From NCBI RefSeq assembly GCF_013337765.1, contig NZ_VBSB01000002.1, positions 62,001 through 126,000 on the forward strand: a stretch of DNA of 64,000 bases. Reading direction: 5' to 3'. Below, piece after piece: positions 28,486 through 36,742 of this stretch. A program made the translations under genes and the position numbers. Position 1 is the stretch's first letter. Every line of letters starts with the position of its first letter. Source of the DNA: Mycolicibacterium sphagni (GTDB lineage Bacteria > Actinomycetota > Actinomycetes > Mycobacteriales > Mycobacteriaceae). The notes under the pieces are model-generated. The model saw nothing but the letters and a program-made list of their open reading frames with translations, was not told where the DNA came from and did not search any database.

Positions 28486-31104
28486 TCAATCAGACGGGTC
28501 GTCATCCTCGCGACGGATGATCTTGCCCAAGTCGTCGCGATGAGTCAGGTTGAGCTTGAGGTACATCCGGTACAGGTGCCCCTCCACCGTGCGTGTCGAC
28601 ACGACGAGGCGCTCGGCGATCTGGCGGTTGGACAACCCACGGGCAACCAGGTGGGCGATCTCGCGCTCTCGCGGACTCAACGGCAGCGGCTGCGAAGCGG
28701 CCGCCAGCGCAGGGGTTTTCAGTCCACCGCAGACGGTGCCCAGACGATTCGCGGCGGCCGCGGCCTCCAAGGAGTTGCGCCGCTGCCCGGCAGCCTCGAA
28801 CAGCGCGGCCGCCTGTGCCGCGGCGTCGGCCGCCGACAGTAGGGCGCCAATCCGTTCGAATTGCTGGGATGCCGAAAACACCGCTGCCCCATCACCGTTC
28901 ATCAGACCGATGGCGTGCTCGGCATCGACCGCGGCCAGCGGGCCGCCGATCACTGACGCCACCTCGACCACCCGCGGCAGACAACTCTTGTCGCCGAAGC
29001 GCGCGGCCGCATGCAAGGCCATCAGTTCGATCGCGCGCTGTCCCGATGCGGCGGCGAGATCAGCGGCCTGGATTGCCGCGGTGATCGCGCCACTGAGATG
29101 ACCCATGGCCGCTGCCAGCCACGCCTCGGAGATCCGGACGGCCGGTTCGAACATCGTCGCGCCACGGCTGACGAGTTCCCGTAGTTCGGCCACCAGCGGG
29201 GCAGCTGCCGCGTCGTCACCGAGACCGCAATAGCACTGCACCAGAAGCATTCTGGCGGGAAGATTCCAGGACGCTGCGGCCTCTCCACTGAGCGCGGCCA
29301 GGGTCTCCTCCAGCCGACCCACCGCGACATCCAATTGGCCGCGGCCCAATTCGACTGTGCCGGCCAGGACATTGGCCATCGCGCGGGCGCGGTACTGACC
29401 GGGCGAGGTGATGCGGACAATGTCGCCCGAGCACGCCTGTGCCGCATCGAAATCCCCAGCCAGCGTCAGCGCGCGGACCTCACCCAACGACAGCAGGAAT
29501 CGCAGCAGGGCGTCGATCTTGTCGTAGACCTCGTGGCCTCGGGCGGCCATTCGTGCCGCGTCGGCGGTGGACCCCTTCAGGGCCGCGGCCATGCCGCCAC
29601 CGAAGACGGCCCACCCTACGGCCATCGGCGGCGCGGTTGGATCGGCCAGCACCTGATCGGCCAGCGCGGCGGCCTCCTCGAGGCGGTTGTCGAGCACCGC
29701 GAGCGCGGCAGCGAGGCCGTCGACAACCGGCCGAAGCCTCGGGCGGCTGATGCGCTGTTGCAGCATCTTGAGGATCTCAGCGGCGGCCTGGCTGTCGCCG
29801 ATCGACCACTGCAGGTTGGCAATTCGCGCCATCCCCCAACGGGTGAGCTCGAACTCGTTAAGGGCGTCGGGGTTGAACGACGCCAGAATCTCCTCGGACT
29901 CCGGCGCCCGGCCCTGCCACAGCAACGTACGCGCGAGCAGTTCGCTGGCCACCAGGCCGCCACCCTGGGCGACGGCGACGCGGGCCAGCCGCTCGGCCAG
30001 TGTGATGTTCATCAGTGAGATCGCGTCTTCGGCTGCGCGCGAAAGGAATTCGGCGTCGACTTTCCCATCGGCATGCAAAGAGAGCTCCGCGCGGCGCAGC
30101 CGTTGGGCCGGATTCTGCGGCGGGTGCAGGTCCATCGCGGTCAACACGTCAGTCCGCAGCCGCCGGCTCGCGACCTGCCCGAGGTCGCGCCGAATGACCT
30201 CGCCGATAACGGAATGCGTGAAGTGGATATCGGCGGTACCGGTGTCGGCGACGATCCGAATCAGGCCGCGACGCTCGGCGCGCTCGAGGGTGTCGCTGCT
30301 GACGAGTTCGGATATGACCGCCAGTGCCGCCGGCTCGGACACGGCCAACAGCTGCAGTGCGCGCTTCTCGTCGTCGGGCAACCGGTCGAGCCGGCTGCTG
30401 AGCAGTGGAGCCAGTTTCGCGGCGACACCTGCCTCGCCTCGCAGCTGCCAGACGTCGTTGACCCGCCGCAGGGTTCCCGCCTCCAGCGCGCCTTCGACGA
30501 GGTGCCGGACGAACAGCGCATTGCCGCTCGAGGCCTCCCACATCAGGTCGGCCGACAGTTGTTCGAGGTGACCGCCGAGCGCCGTCTCGATGAGTTCGAG
30601 CGCCTCTTCCTTGGTGAACGGGGCGACATCAAGCCTGGCCAGATAGCCGTCCTTCCACAACGCGGTGATCGTGTCGGGGATCGGCTCGCCGTTGCGGGCT
30701 GTCGCGACAATGCGCACGGCCCCCTCGACGGCGAGCTGATGCAGCAGGGTCGCCGACAGGTGGTCGACAAGGTGGACGTCGTCGATCCCGATGACGGCAA
30801 GTTTCTCGCGGCGAACGGTGTGAATCGCGTCGGTCAACATGGCCACCGGGTCGGCGGACATACGGCTGCCGAGCAGGTGTGCGAACACCCCGAGCGGCAC
30901 CTCGCGAGCCGACTCGGTCCCGGCCACCCACACCGCGCCGGTGCGCAGCGACTGAGCGGCCATCCGGGCCAGCGTGGTCTTGCCGACGCCCGCGTCGCCA
31001 AGGAGCAACGTGCCGCAGGTACCGGGCCGACCATGCAGCGTCGCCTGGATCGCGGCAAGTTCCTTATCCCGCCTCAGGACGGGCCAGGACAAGCTCTCCC
31101 CCAC
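28486..31104 (-). CDS. Large LuxR-family ATP-binding regulator (LAL type)
   Basis: An 872-residue STAND-type regulator. The N-terminal ATPase has Walker A GDAGVGKTT (36-44) and Walker B VIGIDDVHL (103-111). A long TPR-like helical middle (300-800) follows, then a C-terminal LuxR helix-turn-helix (LSPREREIAHLVARGLSNRQIAERL, about 805-830, then TRTVEGHLYRMYLKL). Such LAL proteins sense a ligand through the middle region. The effector and targets are unknown; neighbours are a convergent alpha/beta hydrolase and a CrtC-like protein. Complete, no lesions. Confidence 0.93.
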   Translation of the reverse strand: MGESLSWPVLRRDKELAAIQATLHGRPGTCGTLLLGDAGVGKTTLARMAAQSLRTGAVWVAGTESAREVPLGVFAHLLGSRMSADPVAMLTDAIHTVRREKLAVIGIDDVHLVDHLSATLLHQLAVEGAVRIVATARNGEPIPDTITALWKDGYLARLDVAPFTKEEALELIETALGGHLEQLSADLMWEASSGNALFVRHLVEGALEAGTLRRVNDVWQLRGEAGVAAKLAPLLSSRLDRLPDDEKRALQLLAVSEPAALAVISELVSSDTLERAERRGLIRIVADTGTADIHFTHSVIGEVIRRDLGQVASRRLRTDVLTAMDLHPPQNPAQRLRRAELSLHADGKVDAEFLSRAAEDAISLMNITLAERLARVAVAQGGGLVASELLARTLLWQGRAPESEEILASFNPDALNEFELTRWGMARIANLQWSIGDSQAAAEILKMLQQRISRPRLRPVVDGLAAALAVLDNRLEEAAALADQVLADPTAPPMAVGWAVFGGGMAAALKGSTADAARMAARGHEVYDKIDALLRFLLSLGEVRALTLAGDFDAAQACSGDIVRITSPGQYRARAMANVLAGTVELGRGQLDVAVGRLEETLAALSGEAAASWNLPARMLLVQCYCGLGDDAAAAPLVAELRELVSRGATMFEPAVRISEAWLAAAMGHLSGAITAAIQAADLAAASGQRAIELMALHAAARFGDKSCLPRVVEVASVIGGPLAAVDAEHAIGLMNGDGAAVFSASQQFERIGALLSAADAAAQAAALFEAAGQRRNSLEAAAAANRLGTVCGGLKTPALAAASQPLPLSPREREIAHLVARGLSNRQIAERLVVSTRTVEGHLYRMYLKLNLTHRDDLGKIIRREDDDPSD

Positions 31105-31169
31105 GGCCGCAGTTTACGCAGCTAGCGGGGGCCAAACCAGCCGAATCTGCCAATAATTTGACGCGGTCG

Positions 31170-32105
31170 TTAGGCCAGCACTGGCACGCTGGCGTGTCGT
31201 TCGTCGGTGAGTATTTCGAACATCGCCCGCCGTGACGCGGCGAGTTCGGTATCAAGACCGTTGCCGGACAAGGTGATTCGGCAGTCCGCCAGTGCGGAGT
31301 TGTAGCAGTACTTGGTTTGGGAGTTGGTGTCGGTGTAGCTCAGCCCGATGACATCGCGCGGCTCGGCAATGATTTCGCCGCGCAGCTCGAAGCCGTCGGC
31401 GCGCCCACCGAACGTCCAACGGAACGGTTCGTAGGACCCTCGGGTGTGCCGGGCGGCCAGCACCGAACGCACCGCGACCTCCCACCCGGCGTGCCGCAGC
31501 ACGAACAAGGTCGCCGCCGGTAACCGCAGTGGCCCGACTGCGGCGCGCGCGGTGACGACTTCGAGGCTGGAGTTCGGGTGGTCGTCGAATCCGCACACCT
31601 GACCGAAGGCGTAGGCCGGGGTGTGCTTGCTGCCCCAGTTGTGGTTGACGCTGCCCCGCCACGAATCGACCGCGACGTAGGTGTCGCCGAGCGCGACCGT
31701 GCCGTCGAAGCGGGCCAGCGGGTGGCGCACCTGGGTCTTGGCGGTCGGGAACTTGGCCGTATAGGAGCGGTCGGTGAGCAGCTTGACCACGGGCTCGTCA
31801 CCGGGCGCGATGGCCAGGTCCCAGGCGGCGCCGTCGAGTGTCCCTCGGGCGTGCACGTCGTCGATCACGGTGTCGGCGATCCTGGCCGACCACGGATCGG
31901 ACAGATAGTCGGCCTCGGTCATCGGATGCGGCACCTTGATGGCGCGATTGCCGACGCCGTCCGGGTCGAACAGCATCACCCACACGTCGGCGACCGGTTC
32001 CCCGGGCGCCGGCATCAGCAGCGTCCAGCGCAGCCAGATCGCCTGCGCCCGATCCGGGTGATTGGCCCGGATGAATCTGCTCTCGTAGTAGGGAGGCATC
32101 ATCAA
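31170..32105 (-). CDS. CrtC/AttH lipocalin-like protein
   Basis: A 311-residue protein with the segment [17 protein letters not shown] (about 153-169), matching the HxWG-type signature of the AttH/CrtC/tocopherol-cyclase-like beta-barrel fold. That fold includes carotenoid 1,2-hydratases and proteins of unknown role. No signal peptide, so cytoplasmic. Its ATG is 32 bases from the divergent nucleotide cyclase gene and its stop is 65 bases from the LAL regulator start, on the same strand. Function not assigned. Confidence 0.75.
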   Translation of the reverse strand: MMMPPYYESRFIRANHPDRAQAIWLRWTLLMPAPGEPVADVWVMLFDPDGVGNRAIKVPHPMTEADYLSDPWSARIADTVIDDVHARGTLDGAAWDLAIAPGDEPVVKLLTDRSYTAKFPTAKTQVRHPLARFDGTVALGDTYVAVDSWRGSVNHNWGSKHTPAYAFGQVCGFDDHPNSSLEVVTARAAVGPLRLPAATLFVLRHAGWEVAVRSVLAARHTRGSYEPFRWTFGGRADGFELRGEIIAEPRDVIGLSYTDTNSQTKYCYNSALADCRITLSGNGLDTELAASRRAMFEILTDERHASVPVLA

Positions 32106-32137
32106 TTCAGCATCCCCGACCGGAGGGCGGCGCAGGA

Positions 32138-32929
32138 GTGGGTTGGACGATCGCGGCAGCGGTTCTGGCGGTACTGGCCGTGGGCGAGGCTGTCGCGCTG
32201 CTCGTGCTGCGCTCCCGGCTGCAGGCCAGCGAGCGCGAGGCGCAGGAGATGCGGGCCCGTCTGGACACCCGCAACATGCTGTGGACGGGCGGTCGCGAAG
32301 CGGTCAAGACCGTCTGGCAGACCGCCAACCTGGTGCGCACCCAGGGTTTCGGCGGTGCGGTGCGGTCCTCGATCGAGGAACTCGCGGACTGGGCCGACGT
32401 CGAGCGCCCGGATCTGGTCCGGCTGGCCCCCGACGGCAAGTTGGTGGTGATGTTCTCCGACATCGAGGAGTCCACCGCGCTCAACGAGCGCATCGGTGAC
32501 CGGGCGTGGGTCAGGCTCATCGGCAGCCACGACCGGCTGGTCCGTCGACTGGTCAAGGCGCACGACGGCCACGTCGTCAAAAGCCAGGGCGACGGATTCA
32601 TGGTGGCCTTCGCCGATCCCACCGCCGCGGTGAGCTGTGCGGTGGCACTCCAGCGCGCGCTCGAGCGCGATGCAAAACGGGCGCGGCACAACAGTATTCG
32701 GGTGCGGATCGGCATCCATATGGGTAAGTCGGTGCTGCGTGGCGATGATGTGTTCGGCCGCAACGTGGCGATGGCCGCCCGGGTCGCCAGCCAGGCCGAC
32801 GGCGGCGAGATCCTGGTCAGCGAGTCCGTACGCACCGCGGTGGGCGATCAGCAGTCCTTCGACCAGGGGCGCGACGCTGAACTCAAGGGGTTCAGCGGCA
32901 CCCACCGGCTCTACGCGGTGGCCGCCTAG
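32138..32929 (+). CDS. Membrane-anchored class III nucleotide cyclase
   Basis: A 263-residue protein: one N-terminal transmembrane helix (3-26), a short linker, and a class III cyclase homology domain (about 98-262). Metal-binding aspartates are D108 (FSDIEEST) and D152 (SQGDGFMV). The transition-state residues N209 and R215 are in [11 protein letters not shown], and a Lys (K148) sits at an adenine-specifying position, so adenylate cyclase activity is likely. GTG start at 32138 with GCAGGA before it. It overlaps the convergent 55-residue membrane protein gene by four bases. The absence of a recognisable receptor domain is notable. Confidence 0.9.
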   Translation: MGWTIAAAVLAVLAVGEAVALLVLRSRLQASEREAQEMRARLDTRNMLWTGGREAVKTVWQTANLVRTQGFGGAVRSSIEELADWADVERPDLVRLAPDGKLVVMFSDIEESTALNERIGDRAWVRLIGSHDRLVRRLVKAHDGHVVKSQGDGFMVAFADPTAAVSCAVALQRALERDAKRARHNSIRVRIGIHMGKSVLRGDDVFGRNVAMAARVASQADGGEILVSESVRTAVGDQQSFDQGRDAELKGFSGTHRLYAVAA

Positions 32930-33093
32930 TTCTTGGCGGCTGCGGTCGCCTCGGCGCGCCGTTGGTGCAGCCGGGCGCGGATCTCGTCGGGGGTATAGGC
33001 CTCGCGCCGGCGCTGGTCCCGCGCGACGAGAACACCACCGGCGACGACGCCGGCCGCACCGGCCAGCCCGATCCACTTCCAGATGCCACGCAT
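32926..33093 (-). CDS. Small single-helix membrane protein (55 aa)
   Basis: A 55-residue frame from ATG 33093 to TAG 32926. It begins [15 protein letters not shown], has one Gly/Ala/Val-rich helix (about 6-24) and then a charged tail with [19 protein letters not shown]. The helix-plus-basic-tail plan and the good codon usage make it a credible gene. The stop overlaps that of the cyclase gene, and the start is 22 bases from the divergent papain-like gene. A function is not known; location next to the membrane cyclase is suggestive only. Confidence 0.7.
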   Translation of the reverse strand: MRGIWKWIGLAGAAGVVAGGVLVARDQRRREAYTPDEIRARLHQRRAEATAAAKN

Positions 33094-33115
33094 GCGATCA
33101 CACTATGCTTCGCTG

Positions 33116-33811
33116 GTGACCGAGCACACCGTGTCGCTGACACAGGCGCTGAACGAGACCCGCACCGGTGACGTCTGGCTGTTCCGCGGCGGCTCCGGCC
33201 CCGACCGGGCGATCCAGACCCTGACCAACGCACCCGTCAACCACGTCGGCATGACGGTGGCCATCGACGATCTGCCCCCGTTGATCTGGCACGCCGAACT
33301 CGGCCACAAGCTCCTGGATCTATGGACGGGCACCAATCACCGGGGGGTGCAACTCAACGACGCCCGCGAGGCCATCGAACAATGGCTGCACCACTACGGC
33401 CAGCGCTGCTGGCTGCGCCAGCTCACCCCGCACGTCACCCGCGAACAGGAGGACCGACTGCTCGAGGTGATCGCCCGGATGGACGGCACCCCATTTCCCT
33501 CGACCGCGCGGCTGACCGGTCGCTGGCTGCGCGGCCGGCTCCCCACCGTCAGCGACTGGACCCGCGGAATCCCCTTCGTACACAAGAAGGTTCGCGAGTC
33601 TGCTGAGAAGCGCAAACTTGCCGAGCGAGAAATGGGGCTGCAGACCGCCTACTGTGCAGAGACGGTCGCCATCACCTACGAGGAGATGGGTTTGCTGACC
33701 ACCGAGAAGAACGAGAACTGGTTCGACCCTGGACGATTCTGGAGCGGAGACGCCTTGCCGCTGATCGAGACCTACCGGCTCGGCGACGAAATCCAAGTCA
33801 TCGCAGACTGA
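33116..33811 (+). CDS. Permuted papain-like (YiiX/NlpC-P60 type) protein
   Basis: A 231-residue protein. I take GTG 33116 as start; a start at 33083 would run into the divergent small gene. GDVWLFRGG (19-27), then APVNHVGM with H43, and much later TAYCAETVAITYEEMG with C180. A His followed by a C-terminal Cys is the circularly permuted arrangement of YiiX/LRAT-like members of the papain fold, which act as amidases, peptidases or acyltransferases. No signal peptide is seen, so it probably works in the cytoplasm. Substrate unknown. Confidence 0.7.
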   Translation: MTEHTVSLTQALNETRTGDVWLFRGGSGPDRAIQTLTNAPVNHVGMTVAIDDLPPLIWHAELGHKLLDLWTGTNHRGVQLNDAREAIEQWLHHYGQRCWLRQLTPHVTREQEDRLLEVIARMDGTPFPSTARLTGRWLRGRLPTVSDWTRGIPFVHKKVRESAEKRKLAEREMGLQTAYCAETVAITYEEMGLLTTEKNENWFDPGRFWSGDALPLIETYRLGDEIQVIAD

Positions 33812-33822
33812 TTGGCCGCGGC

Positions 33823-34128
33823 TCAGCCGATACCGACGCCGATACCGACGGGCGCTTGTTGACGCGGGCATGCCAAGTCGACGTAGACGGTGGTCGCCGT
33901 GCTCGACTCACCGGGCGAGCTGTCCGGATTGTGGACGGCCACAACCCGACACGATGACAACGGGGCACCGGTGTTGCCGTCGACCCAGTTGATCGCGACG
34001 ATGTAGCCCTGCGCCTGCAGCTGGTCGATGGTGTACTGGGCCGAGTCGGCGAAGGCACCCGACGCGAACGCTATCGGCGCGGCTAACCCGATGAGTGCCG
34101 CCATCGACCGTCTCAGAGTGCGTCGCAT
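33823..34128 (-). CDS. Small secreted protein (about 74 aa mature), unknown function
   Basis: A 101-residue frame. The start is ATG 34128, five bases after the lipoprotein stop; the open frame upstream is antisense filler. Signal peptide 1-27 (MRRTLRRSMAALIGL to AFA). The mature part starts DSAQYTIDQLQAQGY and has two Cys (in SSCRVV and DLACP) likely to form a disulfide. The tail GIGVGIG is Gly-rich. Such small secreted proteins are common in mycobacteria without known function. Operon partner of the MPT63-like lipoprotein. Confidence 0.75.
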   Translation of the reverse strand: MRRTLRRSMAALIGLAAPIAFASGAFADSAQYTIDQLQAQGYIVAINWVDGNTGAPLSSCRVVAVHNPDSSPGESSTATTVYVDLACPRQQAPVGIGVGIG

Positions 34129-34133
34129 ACCCG

Positions 34134-34658
34134 CTACCCCGTCGCCCACACCGCCAACAGCTTGCCCTTCGGATCGCGGAACATGATCGCGGTGATCGTC
34201 TTGCCCTGGGGGACATCGTAAGCGATGTGAGCGGCGAGCTGTTGACCCTGCGGAAGTTTCCCGGAGGTGATGCCCGGCTGGACCGCACCGACGGCTGGTG
34301 CGATGTTCGACCCGTCGGCGGCACGCGCGACGAACCAGAAGCCGTTGTAGGCCGTCGTACCGGTCTTGGCGACGATCGTCACGTCGACGGCGTACATCGT
34401 GCCCTTGGCCGGGACGATCTGGGCGTCGGGCGGCACCGGGCGCAGGTTGTCGACGGTGTAGGTCGCGGTGCCGCCGTCCGCGGCGATGTCGATCGACGTC
34501 CCGAAGGCGACCGCCTGCTTGGCGGCCGGGGTGGTCGAGGTGGCCGGTGCGCCGGTGGTGGCTTGTTGGCCGCCGGAGCCCGAACCCCCACACCCCGCAG
34601 TGATCAGTGCGAGAGCGATCATGCCGACACACACCCTGGACGTCCGTGTTCCACGCAT
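34134..34658 (-). CDS. DUF1942 (MPT63-like) lipoprotein
   Basis: A 174-residue lipoprotein. The lipobox is LITAGC with Cys23, followed by a Gly/Ser/Thr linker (24-48) and an immunoglobulin-like domain of the DUF1942/MPT63 type (FGTSIDIAADGGTATYTVDN, GTMYAVDVTIVAKTG, FWFVARAADGSNIAP). MPT63 itself is a secreted beta-sandwich of unknown role. ATG start at 34658. It precedes the small secreted protein gene by five bases, so both are one leftward transcript. Confidence 0.85.
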   Translation of the reverse strand: MRGTRTSRVCVGMIALALITAGCGGSGSGGQQATTGAPATSTTPAAKQAVAFGTSIDIAADGGTATYTVDNLRPVPPDAQIVPAKGTMYAVDVTIVAKTGTTAYNGFWFVARAADGSNIAPAVGAVQPGITSGKLPQGQQLAAHIAYDVPQGKTITAIMFRDPKGKLLAVWATG

Positions 34659-34667
34659 TCGCGGATA

Positions 34668-35078
34668 CTAGCGCGGCGCGGCGGCACCGAATTTCGCCCG
34701 GGCCTCGTCGGTTACCGGGGTGAACAGGTTGACGAGATTTCCGTCCGGGTCGCGGAACAACAGCGCGCGATTACCCCACGGCATGGTTGTCGGTTCGGTG
34801 ACGACCTCGTCGAGATGGTCGCGGAGGCGGTGATATTCCGCGTCCACGTCCTCGACGATGAACTCCAGAATCGCACTCCGGTTGGCCGCCGGTTCGGCTG
34901 ATCCCACCCCGAACAGCGGCACTGTCTTATCGCTGCCGATGGCCAAGGTGCCGATGGACGTGGGGATCTCGGCGAACAACTCGTTGCCCCACACCGCGGC
35001 AATGCCGGTGACCAGCTCGTAGAACGAGACCAGCTGTGGGACGTCGGCGGTGATGATGCGAGTCGAAATGAAGGTCAT
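34668..35078 (-). CDS. VOC (glyoxalase/bleomycin-resistance fold) protein
   Basis: A 136-residue vicinal-oxygen-chelate protein from ATG 35078 (MTFISTRIITADVPQLVSFY). The later EFIVEDVDAEYHRL and NRALLFRDPDGNLVNLF are the usual second-half motif. An in-frame extension upstream to 35261 is Arg/Cys-rich noise and is rejected. No substrate can be named. It ends 9 bases before the start of the lipoprotein gene, so it could be the first gene of that leftward transcript. Confidence 0.86.
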   Translation of the reverse strand: MTFISTRIITADVPQLVSFYELVTGIAAVWGNELFAEIPTSIGTLAIGSDKTVPLFGVGSAEPAANRSAILEFIVEDVDAEYHRLRDHLDEVVTEPTTMPWGNRALLFRDPDGNLVNLFTPVTDEARAKFGAAAPR

Positions 35079-35131
35079 GCTGCAGGAGCCTAAGCATGGC
35101 CTCCGACATGGAGATGCCATAAAGTCCGGCC

Positions 35132-35296
35132 ATGGGGGATCAACAATCGAATCCGAAGTTTCGCGAGCTTCCGCGCACCGTCGATCGCGAGGATCTCGTC
35201 GCCGAGGTGGACACCAGGACGACCGAGGTTGAGCACGGTAAGCCCAACCCGTTCGACTCATCCGACCCGCCGTTACACGTCGTCGGATCGGGTTGA
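35132..35296 (+). CDS. Small acidic hypothetical protein (54 aa)
   Basis: A 54-residue frame, ATG 35132 to TGA 35296, starting MGDQQSNPKFRELPRTVDRE and ending DPPLHVVGSG. It is hydrophilic and acidic with no membrane segment. Codon usage fits the genome (third positions mostly G/C). Divergent from the VOC gene with 53 bases between. A different overlapping frame (35229-35429) looks like noise. Not recognised; it may be a real small protein of mycobacteria. Confidence 0.5.
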   Translation: MGDQQSNPKFRELPRTVDREDLVAEVDTRTTEVEHGKPNPFDSSDPPLHVVGSG

Positions 35297-35429
35297 CGCC
35301 CCCGCGGATCAGCGAAATACGTTGTGGAATTCGTCAAAATCGCCCAGGTCTCTGGTGGCTATGCCGACAGGCGTTGGCGCCGCGAATAACCCGCAGCGAA
35401 TTCAATTTCGTGGCATTGACAGCACATAA

Positions 35430-36495
35430 TCAAGCCAGCCGGTCGAGCAGAGGCCGGGCCGCCGCCGTCACGCGCTGATGGTCATAGGTGATCACCATGT
35501 CGAACCGCCGCCTCTCGGCATCAGCCGAATGCACTGCGGGACTGGGACGCTCGCGCGCGATCAACCCGCACGCGGTTTCGGGTCCGAGCACCAGAAGCGT
35601 CGACTCACGCAAGAGCGGATCGCCTTTGTCCAGCGTCACCCCGCGGACCCTGGGACCGAGGCCACCCGACCCGTTTTGACCGAACACGGCCACCAGTGGC
35701 GACCTCTCGGCGATGGCCGAGTACATCTGTTCGGTGTGCAGATCCATCTGCTCATCGGGATGCAAGGTGGCAAGGACGATCGGGGCGTTCTGCGCGGTGG
35801 CGGCGAAACCCCCGATGTGGTGGGACAGGGCAGTCAGAGTCTGCTTGCGCACCGTCCGGGTGGGCAGGCCCGCGATGGCCAGCTCCATCGTCGAATGATG
35901 CTCGACGGGCCACTGAGCCCGCCGCGCAGGCCACTCGAACGGTTCCGACGGGCTGGTCACCTCGCCGGGAGTACCGAACCAATTGCCCTGGCCGAGGGTC
36001 GCGCGAGCTTGAGAATGTCGGGCGCGACGACGTCGAGCAATACCAGCGAATCAGGGTGGGAGCCGATGTCGTCCAATGCGATCGCATACCCGAGCGACCG
36101 CAACGCCGCGACCTTGCGCAGCAATGCCGGGGGTTGGTCAATAGGCCGCGCTCGGTTATCTCGAAGGTCAGACGAAACGCGCCGGCCGCGCTCACAACAT
36201 CGGCGTCGACCGTCGGCGTCACTGGTTCACAGTTGACCAGCAACAGCGACCCTGGCGTGAAATTGCGCTCCGCGGCACCCTGGGTTGCAGCACGAATGCA
36301 GAGCTCGTCGAGGCGATCAAGACGACCCGTCTGCGCGGCGCGGTAGAAGATGTCGATCGGCGACGGATTGTCCAACGAGGGCCAGCGGGCGAGCGCCTCG
36401 TAGCCGACGACAACCTCGCTGGGTAACTCCACGACCTGCTGAAACGCAGCGACCAGGCCCTCACCTGCGATGGCCTGGTCGCTGAAGTCGGTCAT
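35430..36495 (-). pseudogene. EAL-DICT signalling gene, broken by a frameshift and an internal deletion
   Basis: Remains of one gene for a c-di-GMP phosphodiesterase-like EAL domain joined to a DICT sensor domain. From ATG 36495, frame 1 gives residues 1-122 with GYEALARW (EAL at 33-35) and FEITERGLLTNP. At the G run 36129-36133 (C run on the coding strand) one base is missing. The next frame continues with PALLRKVAALRSLGYAIALDDIG and PDILKL. Near 36005-36012 the reading changes again, straight to ARATLGQGNWFG, the end of an EAL domain, skipping roughly 60-80 residues with catalytic Glu/Asp. The DICT part (FGQNGSGGLGPRVRGV, RRFDMVITYD) is then intact to 35430. A GTG at 35960 could still express DICT alone (176 aa). 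Confidence 0.8.
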
Positions 36496-36553
36496 GACGT
36501 CCTCGGGATGGTGTGGCGGCCCCATCTACGCGCGCATGGATAGCACCGTTGAG

Positions 36554-36583
36554 GTCAAATTAGCTGCGAGGATGAAATTTGAC
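36554..36583. promoter_or_regulatory. Perfect 8-bp inverted repeat upstream of the MalT-like regulator gene
   Basis: GTCAAATT (36554-36561) and AATTTGAC (36576-36583), 14 bases apart, with centres 22 bases (two helical turns) apart. It is AT-rich in a GC-rich genome and sits in the 247-base region between the broken EAL-DICT gene and the large LuxR-type gene. A pair of direct GCTTAG repeats follows at 36642-36647 and 36658-36663. Candidate operator or activator site. Confidence 0.4.
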
Positions 36584-36742
36584 TGTGCCGCCACCCGTTT
36601 TGCTCACGCGGACCACCCGAACTGCAGCAAAGCACCTCAATGCTTAGCTGAGGCTTCGCTTAGGGCGTATACCTGACATCATCACAATGGCCGGTACGCC
36701 GAACAGCGGCCGGATCGAAAGCCAAAAGGGGAGGCAAGGCGG

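Noticed and set aside
35229..35429. A 66-codon plus-strand frame overlapping the 54-residue ORF
   Set aside because: Composition unlike a protein and overlaps a better candidate in another frame.
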